A stretch of 64,000 bases of DNA from Streptomyces sp. SID12501 (GCF_010550245.1 NZ_JAAGLU010000035.1:52192-116191); one strand, 5' to 3'. Shown: positions 7,422-16,809, counted from the stretch's first letter. Program-made: numbers and translations. The notes: generated by a model not told the origin, from the letters alone.

Positions 7422-8432
7422 ATGACCGACGCCGCGCAGCCACCGCACCCACCGGAGAACATCCCCGCGGAGGGGGCGAGTTCCGAGGGCGCGGCGACCG
7501 GGGAAACCGTCAGCGAAAGCCCCGCGAGCGGCACCCCCGCGCGGGTCCCGCTGGACAAGCCTCCGGCCGGATCCGCCACCGGCGGCACGACCGTTTCCGA
7601 CGCCGAGTTCAATCCCTGGGCACCGCCGACAGCGGAGGTCCCTCGCTCGGGTCCGGCCCCTGAGGGCCCCGGCAGCACGGTGTTCTGGAACAACGGCGAC
7701 ACCACCCCGCCACCCCCCGGCGTCCACCACCACCCCACGGTCACCTCGACGCCCGCGGCCACCACGCCCCCGCCGGGCGCCCACACCGGCCCGCCCGTAC
7801 CCCAGGCCTCCCAGCCCTGGGCCAACCCGTTCGCGCCCCCCGGCGCTTCCGCGGCCGGGACCCCGCAGGACAACCCGTTCGCGCCGCCCACCCCGCACGC
7901 CTCCTACGCCCAGCCCGCCGCGCCGGGCGAGCCGGTCCCTCCGCCGCCCATAGCACCCGACGGCCCCGGACAGGCCCCGTACGGCTACCCGTCCTACCCG
8001 GCCTATCCGTCCGAACGGCAGGACTACGGCTACCCGCAGCAGTCCGGCTACGTCGTTCCCGGTCCCGCGCAGTCCGTGCCCCCGATGTACGGCGGCACCG
8101 GCTACGGCTGGGCCCCCATGGCGCCCCAGCCGATGAACGGCATGGGTACGGCCTCGCTGGTGGTCGGCATCGTCTCGGCTGTCTTCTTCTGCCTCTGGCC
8201 GCTGGCGATCATCCTGGGCATCCTCGCCGTGGTGTTCGGCCTGATCGCCCGTGGCAGGGCCCGCCGGGGCCAGGCGACCAACGGGGGCCAGGCGCTGGCC
8301 GGGATCATCTGCGGTGGCGTCGCCATCGTCCTCGCCGTGACGGTCGGCGTCCTCGTCATCGCGTTCAACGAAGAGGGGTCCGCGAACGACTTCGACGGCG
8401 GTTACTCGACCTCTCTGTCCCAGCAGGTCTAG
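7422..8432 (+). CDS. Proline-rich DUF4190 membrane protein
   Basis: A 336-residue protein. The N-terminal ~225 residues are low-complexity and rich in Pro, Ala, Gly and Tyr, with imperfect repeats (NPFAPPGAS, NPFAPPTPH, YGYPSYPAYP). The C-terminal part is a DUF4190 domain with two membrane helices (SLVVGIVSAVFFCLWPLAII and ALAGIICGGVAIVLAVTVGV) around a short basic loop GRARRGQATNGGQ. The proline-rich arm is probably cytoplasmic and could bind other proteins; function is unknown. ATG 7422 is preferred over in-frame ATGs at 7356 and 7389 because GAGGGG lies about ten bases ahead. It converges with the NADAR gene. Confidence 0.8.
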   Translation: MTDAAQPPHPPENIPAEGASSEGAATGETVSESPASGTPARVPLDKPPAGSATGGTTVSDAEFNPWAPPTAEVPRSGPAPEGPGSTVFWNNGDTTPPPPGVHHHPTVTSTPAATTPPPGAHTGPPVPQASQPWANPFAPPGASAAGTPQDNPFAPPTPHASYAQPAAPGEPVPPPPIAPDGPGQAPYGYPSYPAYPSERQDYGYPQQSGYVVPGPAQSVPPMYGGTGYGWAPMAPQPMNGMGTASLVVGIVSAVFFCLWPLAIILGILAVVFGLIARGRARRGQATNGGQALAGIICGGVAIVLAVTVGVLVIAFNEEGSANDFDGGYSTSLSQQV

Positions 8433-8564
8433 CGAGCAGGCCCAGTGAGTGGGTCGAACGGGCCGGGTCGAGCAGGCGGAGCCGAGCGGCAGGGAAGGGC
8501 GGCCGGTGCGAAATCCGCACCCCGTGTCGGTGGCGTGGGCCCCGGGACAGGCGCCGGCCCAGCC

Positions 8565-9206
8565 CTAGCCCCGCAACCGTTTCCGTGCCGCCATCAGTGC
8601 GAACCCGAGCAGGTTCGGCCCTCGCCACCGCTCGGGGTCCATCGCCGCCTCGTCGTCCGCGGCGAGGCCGATGCCCCACACGCGGTCGACCGGGCTCGCC
8701 TCGACCAGTACACGCTCGCCCGTGCCCAGCAGAAAGCCTTGCAGGTCACTGTGGGCGGCGAACTTGTGGACGCTTCCCTCGACCACGATCTCGAACCGCT
8801 CGCGCTTCCACACGGCCTCGTCGAAGCCGCGCACGAGCCGGCCGGCCTTCTTCGCCAGTGCCGGGTTCGGTGCCGAGATCGCCCGTTGCTCCGCCTCCGC
8901 GTCCTCGAACAGGCGGGCCTTGGCGGCCATCATCCAGTGCTCGGCCGTCGCGTAATCCACCCCGTCGACCGAAAACGCGGCCGGCCACCACTGGCTGAGA
9001 CAGCTCGCCCCCACGCGGCCGTCCGGGCGGGGGCGGTGTCCCCAGAAGTGCAGGTACTTGACCCGGGCCCCCGCACGGACTTCCCTGGTCAGGTCCTCCA
9101 ATGAATCGATCTGCCCGGACTGCTCCGGGTTGGCGGTGTTCGCGTCTTTGGCGGTGTTCGCAGCGAGTTTCCCCATGCACGCGAGTCTTGCAGCCACCAC
9201 TGACAT
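8565..9206 (-). CDS. NADAR family protein (N-glycosidase-like)
   Basis: A 213-residue NADAR/DUF1768 protein. Family hallmarks are the opening YLHFWGHRP, the central YATAEHWMMAAKARLF motif and the closing WRGPNLLGFALMAAR. Characterised relatives cleave N-glycosidic bonds in riboflavin-pathway intermediates or remove ADP-ribose from guanine. The bacterial role is therefore metabolite repair or reversal of DNA/RNA ADP-ribosylation, and the sequence does not decide between them. ATG 9206 has GGAGGG just upstream; an in-frame ATG at 9176 is the alternative. The first ~35 residues are not part of the core fold. It is divergent from the dehydrogenase at 9384. Confidence 0.83.
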   Translation of the reverse strand: MSVVAARLACMGKLAANTAKDANTANPEQSGQIDSLEDLTREVRAGARVKYLHFWGHRPRPDGRVGASCLSQWWPAAFSVDGVDYATAEHWMMAAKARLFEDAEAEQRAISAPNPALAKKAGRLVRGFDEAVWKRERFEIVVEGSVHKFAAHSDLQGFLLGTGERVLVEASPVDRVWGIGLAADDEAAMDPERWRGPNLLGFALMAARKRLRG

Positions 9207-9259
9207 CGCGTCCCTCCATTTCCCATCCCGCTGGACACCTCGTCGACAGATTCCGTCGC

Positions 9260-9286
9260 GTAACCAAAAGGAAACAACGGAATCAC
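9260..9286 (+). promoter_or_regulatory. Candidate GlnR box upstream of the aminobutyraldehyde dehydrogenase
   Basis: GTAAC (9260-9264), six bases, GAAAC (9271-9275) matches the published Streptomyces GlnR pattern gTnAC-n6-GaAAC exactly. After six more bases ATCAC (9282-9286) matches the next half-site at four of five positions; the fourth half-site is poor. An 8-bp inverted repeat, GATTCCGT (9249-9256) and ACGGAATC (9277-9284), surrounds it. GlnR is the global nitrogen regulator, and this site stands ~110 bases before genes for taking up and degrading polyamines. Confidence 0.6.
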
Positions 9287-9383
9287 TTGTTGGAGGACAT
9301 TTACTCTGTCAGGATCGGCACTCAAATCGACCTGGAGCTACGTTGACCCCCGCAGCACGGGGCGGGCGACGGAGGAGAGCGAC

Positions 9384-10907
9384 ATGCACATTCCGGGCCA
9401 TCGCTTCCCGGCACAGGAGCGGCTCGCGGCCGGCGCGCAGTACATCGCGGGCCGTCTGACACGCGGCACCTCGGGCCGTACGCACGCGGTCGTCGATCCA
9501 GCCACCGGCGACGCGGTCTACACGTACGAGCTGGCCGGTCACGACGACGTGGACGCCGCCGTCGCCGCCGCACGCGCGGCCTTCCCCGGCTGGGCCGGGG
9601 CCACCCCGGGCGAGCGTTCCGACGCGCTGCACCGCTTCGCCGCGGTCGTCGCCGAGCGCGCCGAGGAGTTCGCGCGCGCCGAGTCCCTCCAGTGCGGCAA
9701 ACCGCTCAAGCTGACCCGCGAGTTCGACGTGCCGGGGACCATCGACAACACCGCGTTCTTCGCCGGCGCCGCGCGGCACCTCCAGGGACAGTCGGCCGGG
9801 GAGTACTCCGGTGACCACACCTCGTACGTCCGCCGGGAGCCCATCGGTGTCGTCGGGTCCATCGCGCCCTGGAACTATCCCCTCCAGATGGCCGCCTGGA
9901 AGATCCTCCCGGCGATCGCGGCCGGCAACACGATCGTGCTCAAGCCCGCCGAGCTGACCCCGCTGACCTCGCTCCTCTTCGCCGAGGCGGCCACCGCGGC
10001 CGGCATTCCGGACGGGGTGATCAATGTCGTCACCGGGACCGGCAAAGAAGCCGGTGAGTACCTCGTCGGGCATCCCGATGTCGTCATGACGTCCTTCACC
10101 GGGTCCACCGCGGTCGGCAAGCGTGTCGCCGAGGTCGCCACCGCCACCGTCAAGCGGCTCCATCTGGAACTGGGCGGCAAGGCACCCTTCGTCGTCTTCG
10201 ACGACGCCGATCTCGACGCCGCCGTCAACGGGGCTGTCGCGGGCTCGCTCATCAACACCGGGCAGGACTGCACGGCCGCCACGCGCGCGTACGTGCAACG
10301 GCCGCTGTACGAGGAGTTCGTCGCGAGAACGGCCGCCCTCATGGACACCGTCCGGCTCGGTGATCCGTTCGCCGCGGGCACCGATCTCGGGCCGCTCATC
10401 TCGCACGCGCAGCGCGACCGGGTCGCCGGTTTCGTCGAGCGGGCGCGTGCCTACGCGCGCGTGGTGGCAGGCGGCGAGGTTCCCGAGGGGGAGCTGAAGA
10501 GCGGCGCCTACTACCGGCCCACACTGATCGCCGACGCCGCCCAGGACAGCGAGATCGTCCAGTCCGAGATCTTCGGGCCGGTGCTCGTCGTCCTGCCCTT
10601 CGACACCGACGACGAGGGCATCCGGCTCGCCAACGACACGCCCTACGGGCTGGCCGCCTCCGTCTGGAGCCGGGACGTCTACCGGGCGAACCGCGCCACC
10701 CGCGAGATCAAGGCGGGCTGCGTGTGGGTCAACGACCACATTCCGATCATCAGCGAGATGCCCCACGGCGGGTACAAGGCGTCCGGCTTCGGCAAGGACA
10801 TGTCCACGTACTCGTTCGAGGAGTACACACAGATCAAGCACGTCATGTTCGACAACACCGCGATTGCCCGCAAGGACTGGCACCGCACGATCTTCGGGGA
10901 CCGCTGA
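9384..10907 (+). CDS. Gamma-aminobutyraldehyde dehydrogenase
   Basis: A 507-residue NAD(P)-dependent aldehyde dehydrogenase, full length for the family. The active site is intact: Glu262 in LELGGKAP, Cys296 in NTGQDCTAATR, and the cofactor segments APWNYPLQM and FTGSTAVGKRV. Closest recognisable relatives oxidise 4-aminobutanal to GABA (PatD/PuuC types). GGAGGAGAG stands just before the ATG. It heads a probable operon with the polyamine-binding lipoprotein (58 bases on), the transporter and the oxidase, and has a GlnR-box candidate upstream, so a role in using polyamines as nitrogen source is likely. It is a paralogue of the partial gene at the left edge. Confidence 0.92.
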   Translation: MHIPGHRFPAQERLAAGAQYIAGRLTRGTSGRTHAVVDPATGDAVYTYELAGHDDVDAAVAAARAAFPGWAGATPGERSDALHRFAAVVAERAEEFARAESLQCGKPLKLTREFDVPGTIDNTAFFAGAARHLQGQSAGEYSGDHTSYVRREPIGVVGSIAPWNYPLQMAAWKILPAIAAGNTIVLKPAELTPLTSLLFAEAATAAGIPDGVINVVTGTGKEAGEYLVGHPDVVMTSFTGSTAVGKRVAEVATATVKRLHLELGGKAPFVVFDDADLDAAVNGAVAGSLINTGQDCTAATRAYVQRPLYEEFVARTAALMDTVRLGDPFAAGTDLGPLISHAQRDRVAGFVERARAYARVVAGGEVPEGELKSGAYYRPTLIADAAQDSEIVQSEIFGPVLVVLPFDTDDEGIRLANDTPYGLAASVWSRDVYRANRATREIKAGCVWVNDHIPIISEMPHGGYKASGFGKDMSTYSFEEYTQIKHVMFDNTAIARKDWHRTIFGDR

Positions 10908-10965
10908 CAGGACACAGGCCGACCGACCAGCGGCCGAATCACCCTCCCGAAAGGGCATCACGCGC

Positions 10966-12213
10966 ATGGAGCAGTACGAGCCCGACCGCCTTTCCCCTGC
11001 CCAGGTGGCCGCCATGCGGCGCAGCTTCCGCAACGGCAGGGCCGCCCTGACCCGCCGGTCCCTGCTGCGAGCCTCCGCGGGCGGCGCCCTGGTGGCCGGC
11101 GGCCTCGGTGCGCTGACCGGCTGCGGCATCCCCGCGGCCGGCCAGACCGCGGGAGGCGTCTCCGCGGACGACCACTCGGCCAAGGAGAAGACCGTCAACT
11201 TCTCCAACTGGACCGAGTACATGGACGTCGACGAGAGCGAAAAGCACCACCCCACGCTCGACGCGTTCACCGAGCGGACCGGCATCAAGGTCAAGTACAC
11301 CGAGGACATCAACGACAACGTCGAGTTCTTCGGCAAGATCAAACCGCAGCTCGCGGCGGGCCAGGACACCGGCCGGGACATCATCGTCCTCACCGACTGG
11401 CTGGCCGGCCGGCTGATCAGGCTCGGCTGGGTCCAGAAGCTGGACGCCTCGAACCTCCCGCACGCCTTCGCGAACCTGTCACAGCAGTTCCGCAGCCCCG
11501 ACTGGGACCCGGGCCGCGCCTACTCCTACCCCTGGCAGGGCATCTCGACCGTCATCGCCTACAACAAGAAGGCGCTGGACGGCGTCGAGGTGAAGTCGGT
11601 CTCCGACATGCTCGACAACCCCAAGCTGAAGGGGCGTGTCGGGTTCCTCTCCGAGATGCGCGACAGCATCGGTATGACCCTGCTCGACATGGGCAAGGAC
11701 CCGGCGAAGTTCACCGACGACGACTACGACGCGGTCGTGGCCCGGCTCCAGAAGGCCGTCGACAAGGGCCAGATCCGCCGCTTCTCCGGCAACGACTACA
11801 CGGCCGACCTGACCTCGGGCGACTTCGCGGCCTGTATCGCCTGGGCGGGTGACGTGGTCCAGCTCAAGGCGGACAGCCCGGACATCGACTTCATCATCCC
11901 GGACAGCGGCTACATCACGTCGAGCGACAACATGCTGATCCCCAACAGGGCGCGCCACAAGACGAACGCCGAGCGGCTCATGGACTACTACTACGAGCCC
12001 CAGCCGGCCGCCGAACTGGCCGCGTACATCAACTACGTGTGTCCCGTCGACGGAGTGAAGCCCTACCTCGCGAAGATCGACAAGGACGCGGCGGACAACC
12101 CGCTGATCATTCCCGACGCGGCGATGGCCGCGAAGTCCCACGCCTTCCGGTTGCTGAGCCAGAAGGAAGAGACGGCGTACGAGGAGAAGTTCGCGAAGTT
12201 GACAGGGGCGTAG
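10966..12213 (+). CDS. Polyamine ABC transporter substrate-binding lipoprotein, PotD-like
   Basis: A 415-residue binding protein. The N-terminus has a short cytoplasmic lead, a twin-arginine motif (TRRSLLRAS, Arg30-Arg31), a hydrophobic core and the lipobox LTGC with Cys53, so it is a Tat-exported lipoprotein. The mature part has PotD/PotF landmarks: NFSNWTEYMDVDE, YTEDINDNVEFFGKI and AAELAAYINYVCPV. Start 10966 is the ATG that opens the signal; the frame is open earlier within the previous gene. It lies directly upstream of the ATPase and both permeases, so it is the main receptor of this importer. The shorter paralogue at 481-1671 has the same layout. Confidence 0.93.
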   Translation: MEQYEPDRLSPAQVAAMRRSFRNGRAALTRRSLLRASAGGALVAGGLGALTGCGIPAAGQTAGGVSADDHSAKEKTVNFSNWTEYMDVDESEKHHPTLDAFTERTGIKVKYTEDINDNVEFFGKIKPQLAAGQDTGRDIIVLTDWLAGRLIRLGWVQKLDASNLPHAFANLSQQFRSPDWDPGRAYSYPWQGISTVIAYNKKALDGVEVKSVSDMLDNPKLKGRVGFLSEMRDSIGMTLLDMGKDPAKFTDDDYDAVVARLQKAVDKGQIRRFSGNDYTADLTSGDFAACIAWAGDVVQLKADSPDIDFIIPDSGYITSSDNMLIPNRARHKTNAERLMDYYYEPQPAAELAAYINYVCPVDGVKPYLAKIDKDAADNPLIIPDAAMAAKSHAFRLLSQKEETAYEEKFAKLTGA

Positions 12214-12266
12214 CCACTCCTGCCCCCAGCGGTGCGAAACCCCTCCGACTCCCCAAGGACCACACC

Positions 12267-13433
12267 ATGACCAGCACCAGCACAGCAGACCACGGCGGCG
12301 ACGTCCGTCTCTCCGGGATCAGCAAGACCTACGGCTCCTTCACCGCCGTACACCCCCTCGACCTCACCGTCCCCCAGGGCTCCTTCTTCGCGCTGCTCGG
12401 TGCCTCCGGCTGCGGCAAGACCACCACCCTGCGGATGATCGCCGGCCTGGAGGAACCTTCCTCCGGGACCGTCTTCCTGGGCGACCAGGAGGTCACGAAC
12501 CTGCCGCCGTACAAGCGGCCGGTGAACACCGTCTTCCAGTCGTACGCCCTCTTCCCGCACCTCGACATCTTCGAGAACGTCGCCTTCGGTCTGCGCCGGC
12601 GCGGCGTCAAGTCGGTGAAGAAGCAGGTCGAGGACATGCTGGAGCTCGTACAGCTCGGCGAGCAGGCGCGCAAGAAACCGCACCAGCTCTCCGGCGGCCA
12701 GCAGCAGCGGGTCGCCGTGGCCCGCGCGCTGATCAACACCCCCAGGGTGCTGCTCCTCGACGAACCGCTCGGCGCCCTCGACCTCAAGCTGCGCCGCCAG
12801 ATGCAGCTGGAGCTGAAGCGCATCCAGACCGAGGTCGGCATCACGTTCGTCCATGTCACGCACGACCAGGAGGAGGCCATGACGATGGCCGACACGGTCG
12901 CTGTGATGAACGCGGGCCGGGTCGAGCAGCTCGGGTCGCCCGCCGATCTCTACGAGAACCCGCAGACCACCTTCGTCGCGAACTTCCTCGGCACCTCCAA
13001 CCTCATCGAGGCCGAGGTGGACGCCAAGAGCGGTGACGAGATCGTCCTCAAGGCGGGCGGCGGCAAACTCCTGCTCCCCGAGGCCCGATGTTCCGCGCCG
13101 ACCAGGACCGGCGGCAAGGTGCTGGTCGGGGTCCGCCCCGAGAAGATCTCCCTGACGCACGCGGACGACGCCGGTGACATCCCGGCCGGCCGCAACCGCA
13201 TCACCGGGAAGATCGCCGCCACCAGTTTCATCGGCGTCTCCACGCAGTACGTCATCGACAGCCCCGTCTGCCCCGAGTTCGAGGTGTACGTCCAGAACAT
13301 CGACCGCGACGCCAGGCTGGCCCCGGGTGCGGAGGTCGTCCTGCACTGGAACCCGGCCCACACCTTCGGCCTGGACGCGGATCAGGACATAGACGCGGGC
13401 GTCGAGACGGTCGACGAAGAGGCGGTTGCCTGA
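12267..13433 (+). CDS. Polyamine ABC transporter ATP-binding protein, PotA-like
   Basis: A 388-residue ABC ATPase that powers import. It has Walker A GASGCGKTT (45-53), signature LSGGQQQR from residue 141, Walker B VLLLDEP (161-167) and the switch histidine in FVHVTHDQEEAM. A C-terminal TOBE domain (VGVRPEKISL onward) is characteristic of the PotA/MalK subgroup. The acidic tail DADQDIDAGVETVDEEAVA is unusual but of no known meaning. ATG 12267 opens the first family-like segment; the frame is open upstream inside the previous gene. Its TGA shares one base with the next gene's ATG, so the two are translationally coupled. Confidence 0.95.
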   Translation: MTSTSTADHGGDVRLSGISKTYGSFTAVHPLDLTVPQGSFFALLGASGCGKTTTLRMIAGLEEPSSGTVFLGDQEVTNLPPYKRPVNTVFQSYALFPHLDIFENVAFGLRRRGVKSVKKQVEDMLELVQLGEQARKKPHQLSGGQQQRVAVARALINTPRVLLLDEPLGALDLKLRRQMQLELKRIQTEVGITFVHVTHDQEEAMTMADTVAVMNAGRVEQLGSPADLYENPQTTFVANFLGTSNLIEAEVDAKSGDEIVLKAGGGKLLLPEARCSAPTRTGGKVLVGVRPEKISLTHADDAGDIPAGRNRITGKIAATSFIGVSTQYVIDSPVCPEFEVYVQNIDRDARLAPGAEVVLHWNPAHTFGLDADQDIDAGVETVDEEAVA

Positions 13434-14359
13434 TGGCCACCGCGACCGCCGACGCGCCGCCCCTGGTGCCGACGCCGACGAAGAAGCCCCCGCGCCGAAG
13501 AGGCCGCTGGACGCCGTACTGGCTGCTCCTGCCCGGTCTGCTCTGGCTGTTCGTGTTCTTCGCGCTGCCGATGGTCTACCAGGCCTCCACGTCCGTGCAG
13601 ACGGGCTCGCTGGAGGAGGGCTACAAGGTCACCTGGCACTTCGCGACCTACTGGGACGCCCTGACCGACTACTGGCCGCAGTTCCTGCGCTCGGTGCTGT
13701 ACGCGGGCGCCGCCACGATCCTCTGCCTGGTGCTGGGCTATCCGCTCGCGTATCTGATCGCGTTCCGCGCGGGCCGCTGGCGCAACCTGATCATGATCCT
13801 GGTCATCGCGCCGTTCTTCACCAGCTTCCTGATCCGTACGCTCGCCTGGAAGACGATCCTGGCGGACGGCGGCCCGGTCGTCGGCGCCCTCAACTCGCTG
13901 CACGTCCTGGACGTCACCAGCTGGCTCGGCATCACGGCCGGGGACCGGGTGCTGGCGACGCCGCTCGCGGTGGTGTGCGGTCTGACGTACAACTTCCTGC
14001 CGTTCATGATCCTGCCGCTCTACACCTCGCTCGAACGCATCGACGGGCGGCTGCACGAAGCGGCCGGCGACCTCTACGCCAGGCCGTTCACGACCTTCCG
14101 CAAGGTCACCTTCCCGCTGTCCATGCCGGGTGTCGTCTCCGGCACGCTGCTCACCTTCATCCCGGCGAGCGGCGACTACGTCAACGCCGACCTGCTCGGC
14201 TCCACCGACACCCGCATGATCGGCAACGTCATCCAGACGCAGTTCCTGCGCATCCTCGACTATCCGACGGCCGCCGCGCTCTCCTTCATCCTCATGGCCG
14301 CGATCCTCATCATGGTGACTCTCTACATCCGCAAGTCCGGGACGGAGGACCTGGTTTAA
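13433..14359 (+). CDS. Polyamine ABC transporter permease, PotB-like
   Basis: A 308-residue inner-membrane permease with about six helices, starting with YWLLLPGLLWLFVFFALP after a basic proline-rich N-terminus. The EAA loop that contacts the ATPase reads EAAGDLYARPFTTFRKVTFP near residues 206-225. It should pair with the next gene's product to form the channel for putrescine or spermidine. The start overlaps the previous stop and the next gene begins directly after this stop, so ATPase and both permeases are coupled. Confidence 0.94.
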   Translation: MATATADAPPLVPTPTKKPPRRRGRWTPYWLLLPGLLWLFVFFALPMVYQASTSVQTGSLEEGYKVTWHFATYWDALTDYWPQFLRSVLYAGAATILCLVLGYPLAYLIAFRAGRWRNLIMILVIAPFFTSFLIRTLAWKTILADGGPVVGALNSLHVLDVTSWLGITAGDRVLATPLAVVCGLTYNFLPFMILPLYTSLERIDGRLHEAAGDLYARPFTTFRKVTFPLSMPGVVSGTLLTFIPASGDYVNADLLGSTDTRMIGNVIQTQFLRILDYPTAAALSFILMAAILIMVTLYIRKSGTEDLV

Positions 14360-15175
14360 ATGGCCTTCGTGAATTCGATCGGGCGCTGGCTCAAGAGCCA
14401 TTTCGTCGTCATCGCGGGACTCGTCACACTCGGCTATCTGCTGCTGCCGAACGTCGTCGTCACGGTGTTCTCCTTCAACAAACCGAAGGGCCGCTTCAAT
14501 TACGAGTGGCAGCAGTTCTCGACGGACGCCTGGCGTGATCCCTGCGGGGTCGCCGGCATGTGCGGCTCGCTCTCGCTCAGCCTGCGGATCGCCTTCTGGG
14601 CGACCGTCGGGGCGACGGTCCTCGGCACGATGATCGCCTTCGCGCTGGTGCGGTACCGCTTCCGCGCGCGGGGCGCCGTCAACTCCCTGATCTTCCTCCC
14701 CATGGCGATGCCCGAGGTCGTCATGGCGGCCTCGCTGCTCACCCTGTTCCTCAACCTGGGCGCGCAGCTGGGCTTCTGGACGATCCTGATCGCCCACATC
14801 ATGTTCTGCCTCAGCTTCGTCGTCGTCGCCGTGAAGGCACGCGTGATGTCGATGGACCCGCGCCTTGAGGAGGCCGCGCGGGACCTCTACGCGGGCCCGG
14901 TGCAGACCTTCGTACGCGTCACCCTGCCCATCGTCGCCCCCGGAATCGCGGCGGGCGCGCTGCTCGCCTTCGCGCTCTCCTTCGACGATTTCATCATCAC
15001 CAATTTCAACGCGGGCTCGACCGTCACCTTCCCCATGTTCGTCTGGGGTTCGGCGCAGCGCGGAACACCCGTTCAGATCAATGTCATCGGTACGGCCATG
15101 TTCCTGATCGCCGTACTGTTCGTACTGACCGGAATGGTCATCGGCAACCGCCGAAACAGGCAGAAGAGCGCATAG
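14360..15175 (+). CDS. Polyamine ABC transporter permease, PotC-like
   Basis: A 271-residue permease with about six membrane helices. The first is VIAGLVTLGYLLLPNVVVTVF and the EAA loop is EAARDLYAGPVQTFVRVTLP. It forms the second half of the channel. The ATG follows the TAA of the PotB-like gene with no gap. The length is typical of PotC. It ends 32 bases before the amine oxidase, which has its own ribosome site but is probably in the same transcript. Confidence 0.94.
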   Translation: MAFVNSIGRWLKSHFVVIAGLVTLGYLLLPNVVVTVFSFNKPKGRFNYEWQQFSTDAWRDPCGVAGMCGSLSLSLRIAFWATVGATVLGTMIAFALVRYRFRARGAVNSLIFLPMAMPEVVMAASLLTLFLNLGAQLGFWTILIAHIMFCLSFVVVAVKARVMSMDPRLEEAARDLYAGPVQTFVRVTLPIVAPGIAAGALLAFALSFDDFIITNFNAGSTVTFPMFVWGSAQRGTPVQINVIGTAMFLIAVLFVLTGMVIGNRRNRQKSA

Positions 15176-15207
15176 CCTTTCCTCGTCATTCGTAGGGAGT
15201 TGGAATC

Positions 15208-16641
15208 ATGGCCCCAAGCGCCATGACCCATGGAAACGTAAATCGCTGGACGAAATCCCTTTCGGACGCCCAGCCGGTCGCGTACTGGCTGGACGATCCC
15301 GGCAAGCCGCACCCCGAGCCCGCCCTCACCGGCGCCGAGAGCTGCGATCTGCTGGTGGTGGGCGGCGGGTACAGCGGGCTGTGGACCGCGCTGATCGCCA
15401 AGGAGCGCGACCCGCAGCGGGACGTCGTGCTCGTCGAGGGCCGCGAGGCGGGCTGGGCCGCCTCGGGCCGCAACGGCGGCTTCTGCGCCGCCTCCCTCAC
15501 CCACGGCCTGGCGAACGGCCTGGCCCGCTGGCCGGACGAGATCCACCGGCTCCAGGAACTCGGCGCGCGGAACCTGGACGAGATCGAGAAGTCGGTCGCC
15601 CGGCACTCCCTCGACTGCGACTTCGAACGCACCGGCGAGATCGACGTCGCCACCGAGCCGCACCAGGCCACCGAACTCCGCGCCTGGTACGAGGAGCTGA
15701 CGGGCAAAGGCCTCGCGACCGGCATGGAGTTCCTGGACACGGAGGCGGTACGGGAACAGGTCGCGTCCCCCACCTTCCTGGCCGGCCTGCACGACCGCAC
15801 CGGTGTCGCCATGCTCAACCCGGCGAAACTGGCCTGGGGCCTGAAGAGGGCCTGCCTGCGGCTCGGCGTCCGCGTCTACGAGCACACCCCGGCCCTCACC
15901 CTGCGGACGTACGGCGCCGGTATGGCCGTACGCACGCCGTACGGGTCGATCCGGGCCCGCCGGATCGCGCTCGGTACGAACATCTTTCCGAACCTGGTGA
16001 AGCGCGTACGGGCGTACACGGTCCCGGTCTACGACTACGCGCTGATGACCGAACCCCTGAACGAGACGCAGCTCGCCGACATCGGCTGGCGGAACCGGCA
16101 GGGCCTGGGGGACAGCGCCAACCAGTTCCACTACTTCCGGCTGAGCGCCGACAACCGCATCCTGTGGGGCGGCTACGACGCGATCTATCCGTACGGCGGC
16201 CGGGTGCGCGCCGAGTACGACGACCGCCCGGAGACCTACGCCAAGCTGGCCGACCACTTCTTCACCTGCTTCCCGCAGCTGGAGGGCGTCCGCTTCACGC
16301 ATGCGTGGGGCGGCGCGATCGACACCTGCTCGCGCTTTTCGGCGTTCTTCGGCACCGCGCACTCGGGCAGGGTGGCGTACGCGGCGGGGTTCACCGGCCT
16401 CGGCGTGGGCGCCACCCGCTTCGGCGCGGACGTGATGCTTGACCTGCTGGCGGGGGAGCGCACGGAGCGTACGTCGCTGGAGATGGTCCGCAGGAAGCCG
16501 CTGCCGTTCCCGCCCGAGCCGTTCGCCTGGACGGGCATCGCCCTCACCAAGTGGTCGCTGGCCAGGGCGGACGCACACGGCGGCAGGCGCAACCTGTGGC
16601 TGAAGACCATGGATCGGCTGGGGCTGGGGTTCGACAGCTAG
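15208..16641 (+). CDS. FAD-dependent amine oxidase of the DAO family (gamma-glutamylputrescine oxidase-like)
   Basis: A 477-residue flavoenzyme. The Rossmann motif VVGGGYSGLWTA (Gly52-Gly57) and the following SGRNGGFCAASLTHG segment match the DAO family branch that includes PuuB. A C-terminal GFTGLGVGATRFGADVMLDLL completes the FAD site. It probably oxidises a polyamine or gamma-glutamyl-polyamine to an aminoaldehyde, ammonia and peroxide, feeding the dehydrogenases here. GTAGGGAG precedes the ATG. The substrate is inferred from its place behind a polyamine importer. No gamma-glutamylputrescine synthetase gene is in the window, so free diamines are also possible substrates. Confidence 0.88.
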   Translation: MAPSAMTHGNVNRWTKSLSDAQPVAYWLDDPGKPHPEPALTGAESCDLLVVGGGYSGLWTALIAKERDPQRDVVLVEGREAGWAASGRNGGFCAASLTHGLANGLARWPDEIHRLQELGARNLDEIEKSVARHSLDCDFERTGEIDVATEPHQATELRAWYEELTGKGLATGMEFLDTEAVREQVASPTFLAGLHDRTGVAMLNPAKLAWGLKRACLRLGVRVYEHTPALTLRTYGAGMAVRTPYGSIRARRIALGTNIFPNLVKRVRAYTVPVYDYALMTEPLNETQLADIGWRNRQGLGDSANQFHYFRLSADNRILWGGYDAIYPYGGRVRAEYDDRPETYAKLADHFFTCFPQLEGVRFTHAWGGAIDTCSRFSAFFGTAHSGRVAYAAGFTGLGVGATRFGADVMLDLLAGERTERTSLEMVRRKPLPFPPEPFAWTGIALTKWSLARADAHGGRRNLWLKTMDRLGLGFDS

Positions 16642-16809
16642 GGCGGCCCCAGGGCGCGTGCGGAGCGCAGTGATCCACAGGCGTACGCCCAGCTCATCGG
16701 CTGTGATCTGATTCACTCCCACGGTATGGCGGAACCCGCGTAATGCTCCCGGGAAACCTCCCTCTCTCTCGTGACGCGACCAGCGTTCACAGAGAAAGGG
16801 AGGTCCCTC

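Noticed and set aside
9309..11393. 694-residue minus-strand frame opposite the dehydrogenase and lipoprotein genes
   Set aside because: Shadow of two well-supported genes; no ribosome site or domain motif.
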